Program-made: the position numbers and the translations under genes
The notes under the pieces: model-generated
Databases searched by the model: none
The model's input: the letters and a program-made list of their open reading frames with translations, nothing else
Told to the model about the DNA's origin: nothing
Part shown: positions 5,500 through 5,822 of the stretch, in pieces
How positions within the stretch are numbered: the stretch's first letter is position 1
Layout of the letters: every line of letters starts with the position of its first letter
Origin: Bacillota bacterium
Lineage (GTDB): Bacteria; Bacillota; Clostridia; Clostridiales; Clostridiaceae
DNA length: 5,822 bases
Direction of reading: 5' to 3'
NCBI GenBank assembly: GCA_021779235.1
Contig: JAJYBA010000107.1
Coordinates: forward strand, 1 to 5,822

Positions 5500-5527
5500 A
5501 TACTATTACTAAAATAACTAATGACAA
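5500..5527 (-). promoter_or_regulatory. Candidate sigma-A promoter of the lipoprotein gene
   Basis: On the minus strand TTGTCA (5522-5527, 5 of 6 to consensus) is followed by 16 bases and TAGTAT (5500-5505, 4 of 6). The -10 lies in one of two exact AGTAATAGTA copies (5501-5510, 5481-5490) spaced 20 bp apart. Related genes are often under sporulation sigma-E, but I saw no good sigma-E match here. Confidence 0.4.
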
Positions 5528-5652
5528 TAACCCAAAATTTTTGTTTTCAATGTAAAATTTATTTATATCAAAAATGAAAAATATATAATTAAATTATAAG
5601 TTTTTCATCGATATACAAAATAAAAATAAATATACTTAACGTCTGTCTTAAT

Positions 5653-5675
5653 AAAAAGTTCTAAAGGAAATTTTT
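5653..5675 (-). terminator. Weak terminator-like hairpin after acpS
   Basis: On the minus strand AAAAATTTC and GAACTTTTT pair with one mismatch around CTTTA, beginning within the acpS stop codon, and are followed by ATTAAG. The stem is A-T rich and weak, so termination would be partial at best. Confidence 0.35.
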
Positions 5676-5822
5676 ATTCCAGCACCTCAGTAAGACTTTT
5701 TTCTACTTCCAATATAGCATAAGCCACGGCGCTATCTTCCCCATGAGATATGCTAAGATGGATATTGTATTGTCCTTCTTTTTTCGCTATTAACTTTGCT
5801 TTCCCTTTTAAAATCACTATTG
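5674..5822 (-). CDS. acpS: Holo-[acyl-carrier-protein] synthase, C-terminal part (cut by window edge)
   Basis: AcpS transfers 4'-phosphopantetheine from coenzyme A to a serine of apo-acyl carrier protein, activating it for fatty-acid synthesis (EC 2.7.8.7, cytosolic). Only the last 48 residues and the TAA stop are inside the window. They include GKAKLIAKKEG and the family hallmark IHLSISHGEDSAVAYAILE, in which SISH and the following AVAYAI strand are highly conserved. The rest of the gene, normally about 120-130 residues in total, should lie to the right. Placement upstream of the lipoprotein and alr matches the B. subtilis acpS-ydcC-alr order. The truncation comes from the window edge and is not a mutation. 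Confidence 0.9.
   Translation of the reverse strand, partial: IVILKGKAKLIAKKEGQYNIHLSISHGEDSAVAYAILEVEKSLTEVLE

Noticed and set aside
5540..5640. Sigma-E promoter for the lipoprotein gene
   Set aside because: GATATAAA and TTACATTG on the minus strand faintly resemble sigma-E elements, but the match is too poor to call in such AT-rich DNA.

Overview
The window is strongly AT-rich with clostridial codon use (many ATA, AGA and TTA codons), strong AGGAGG ribosome sites and rich non-coding leaders. The gene order acpS - sporulation/germination lipoprotein - alr - ndoAI - ndoA is known from endospore-forming Firmicutes such as Bacillus subtilis (acpS-ydcC-alr-ndoAI-ndoA), and clostridia carry a related gerS-alr pairing. 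The split two-gene transketolase, also common in clostridia, points to a Clostridium-like chromosome. Species cannot be fixed from this window. Every gene recognised is on the minus strand, so transcription runs from high to low coordinates.

Layout in the direction of transcription: the 3' end of acpS (5674-5822, cut by the window edge); an AT-rich gap with a candidate promoter and a repeat-like leader (5408-5457); a LolA/YdcC/GerS-type lipoprotein (4787-5401); a 167-bp gap with a degenerate repeat cluster; alanine racemase alr (3459-4619); a gap with a consensus promoter; the ndoAI-ndoA (MazEF-type) antitoxin-toxin pair, overlapping by 41 bp (2672-3299), closed by a strong terminator. Next is a 388-bp gene-free interval (2284-2671). 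In transcription order it holds the ndoA terminator, an 11-bp stem-loop, a promoter with a perfect TATAAT, and a leader of roughly 210 nt built from four clear and one decayed copy of a 45-bp repeat. It leads into the transketolase N- and C-subunit genes (tktN 1459-2283, tktC 521-1459), joined by a TAATG stop/start and closed by a terminator. A small unknown membrane protein gene (25-381), with a perfect 10-bp-arm palindrome in its promoter region, ends the window.

Functionally, AcpS activates acyl carrier protein for lipid synthesis, Alr makes D-alanine for peptidoglycan (and L-alanine/D-alanine balance in germination), and the lipoprotein is probably a sporulation or germination factor. NdoA is a UACAU-specific mRNA endoribonuclease held in check by NdoAI. 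The two transketolase subunits form one enzyme of the non-oxidative pentose phosphate pathway.

The least explained element is the 45-bp repeat. Each unit encodes, on the minus-strand RNA, a hairpin followed by a CUCC...GGAG pairing that could mask an AGGAGG ribosome site. A single diverged relative precedes the lipoprotein gene. Substitutions between copies preserve pairing only on the minus-strand RNA, which argues for a functional RNA element. No confident whole new system such as a defence island, CRISPR array or mobile element was found.
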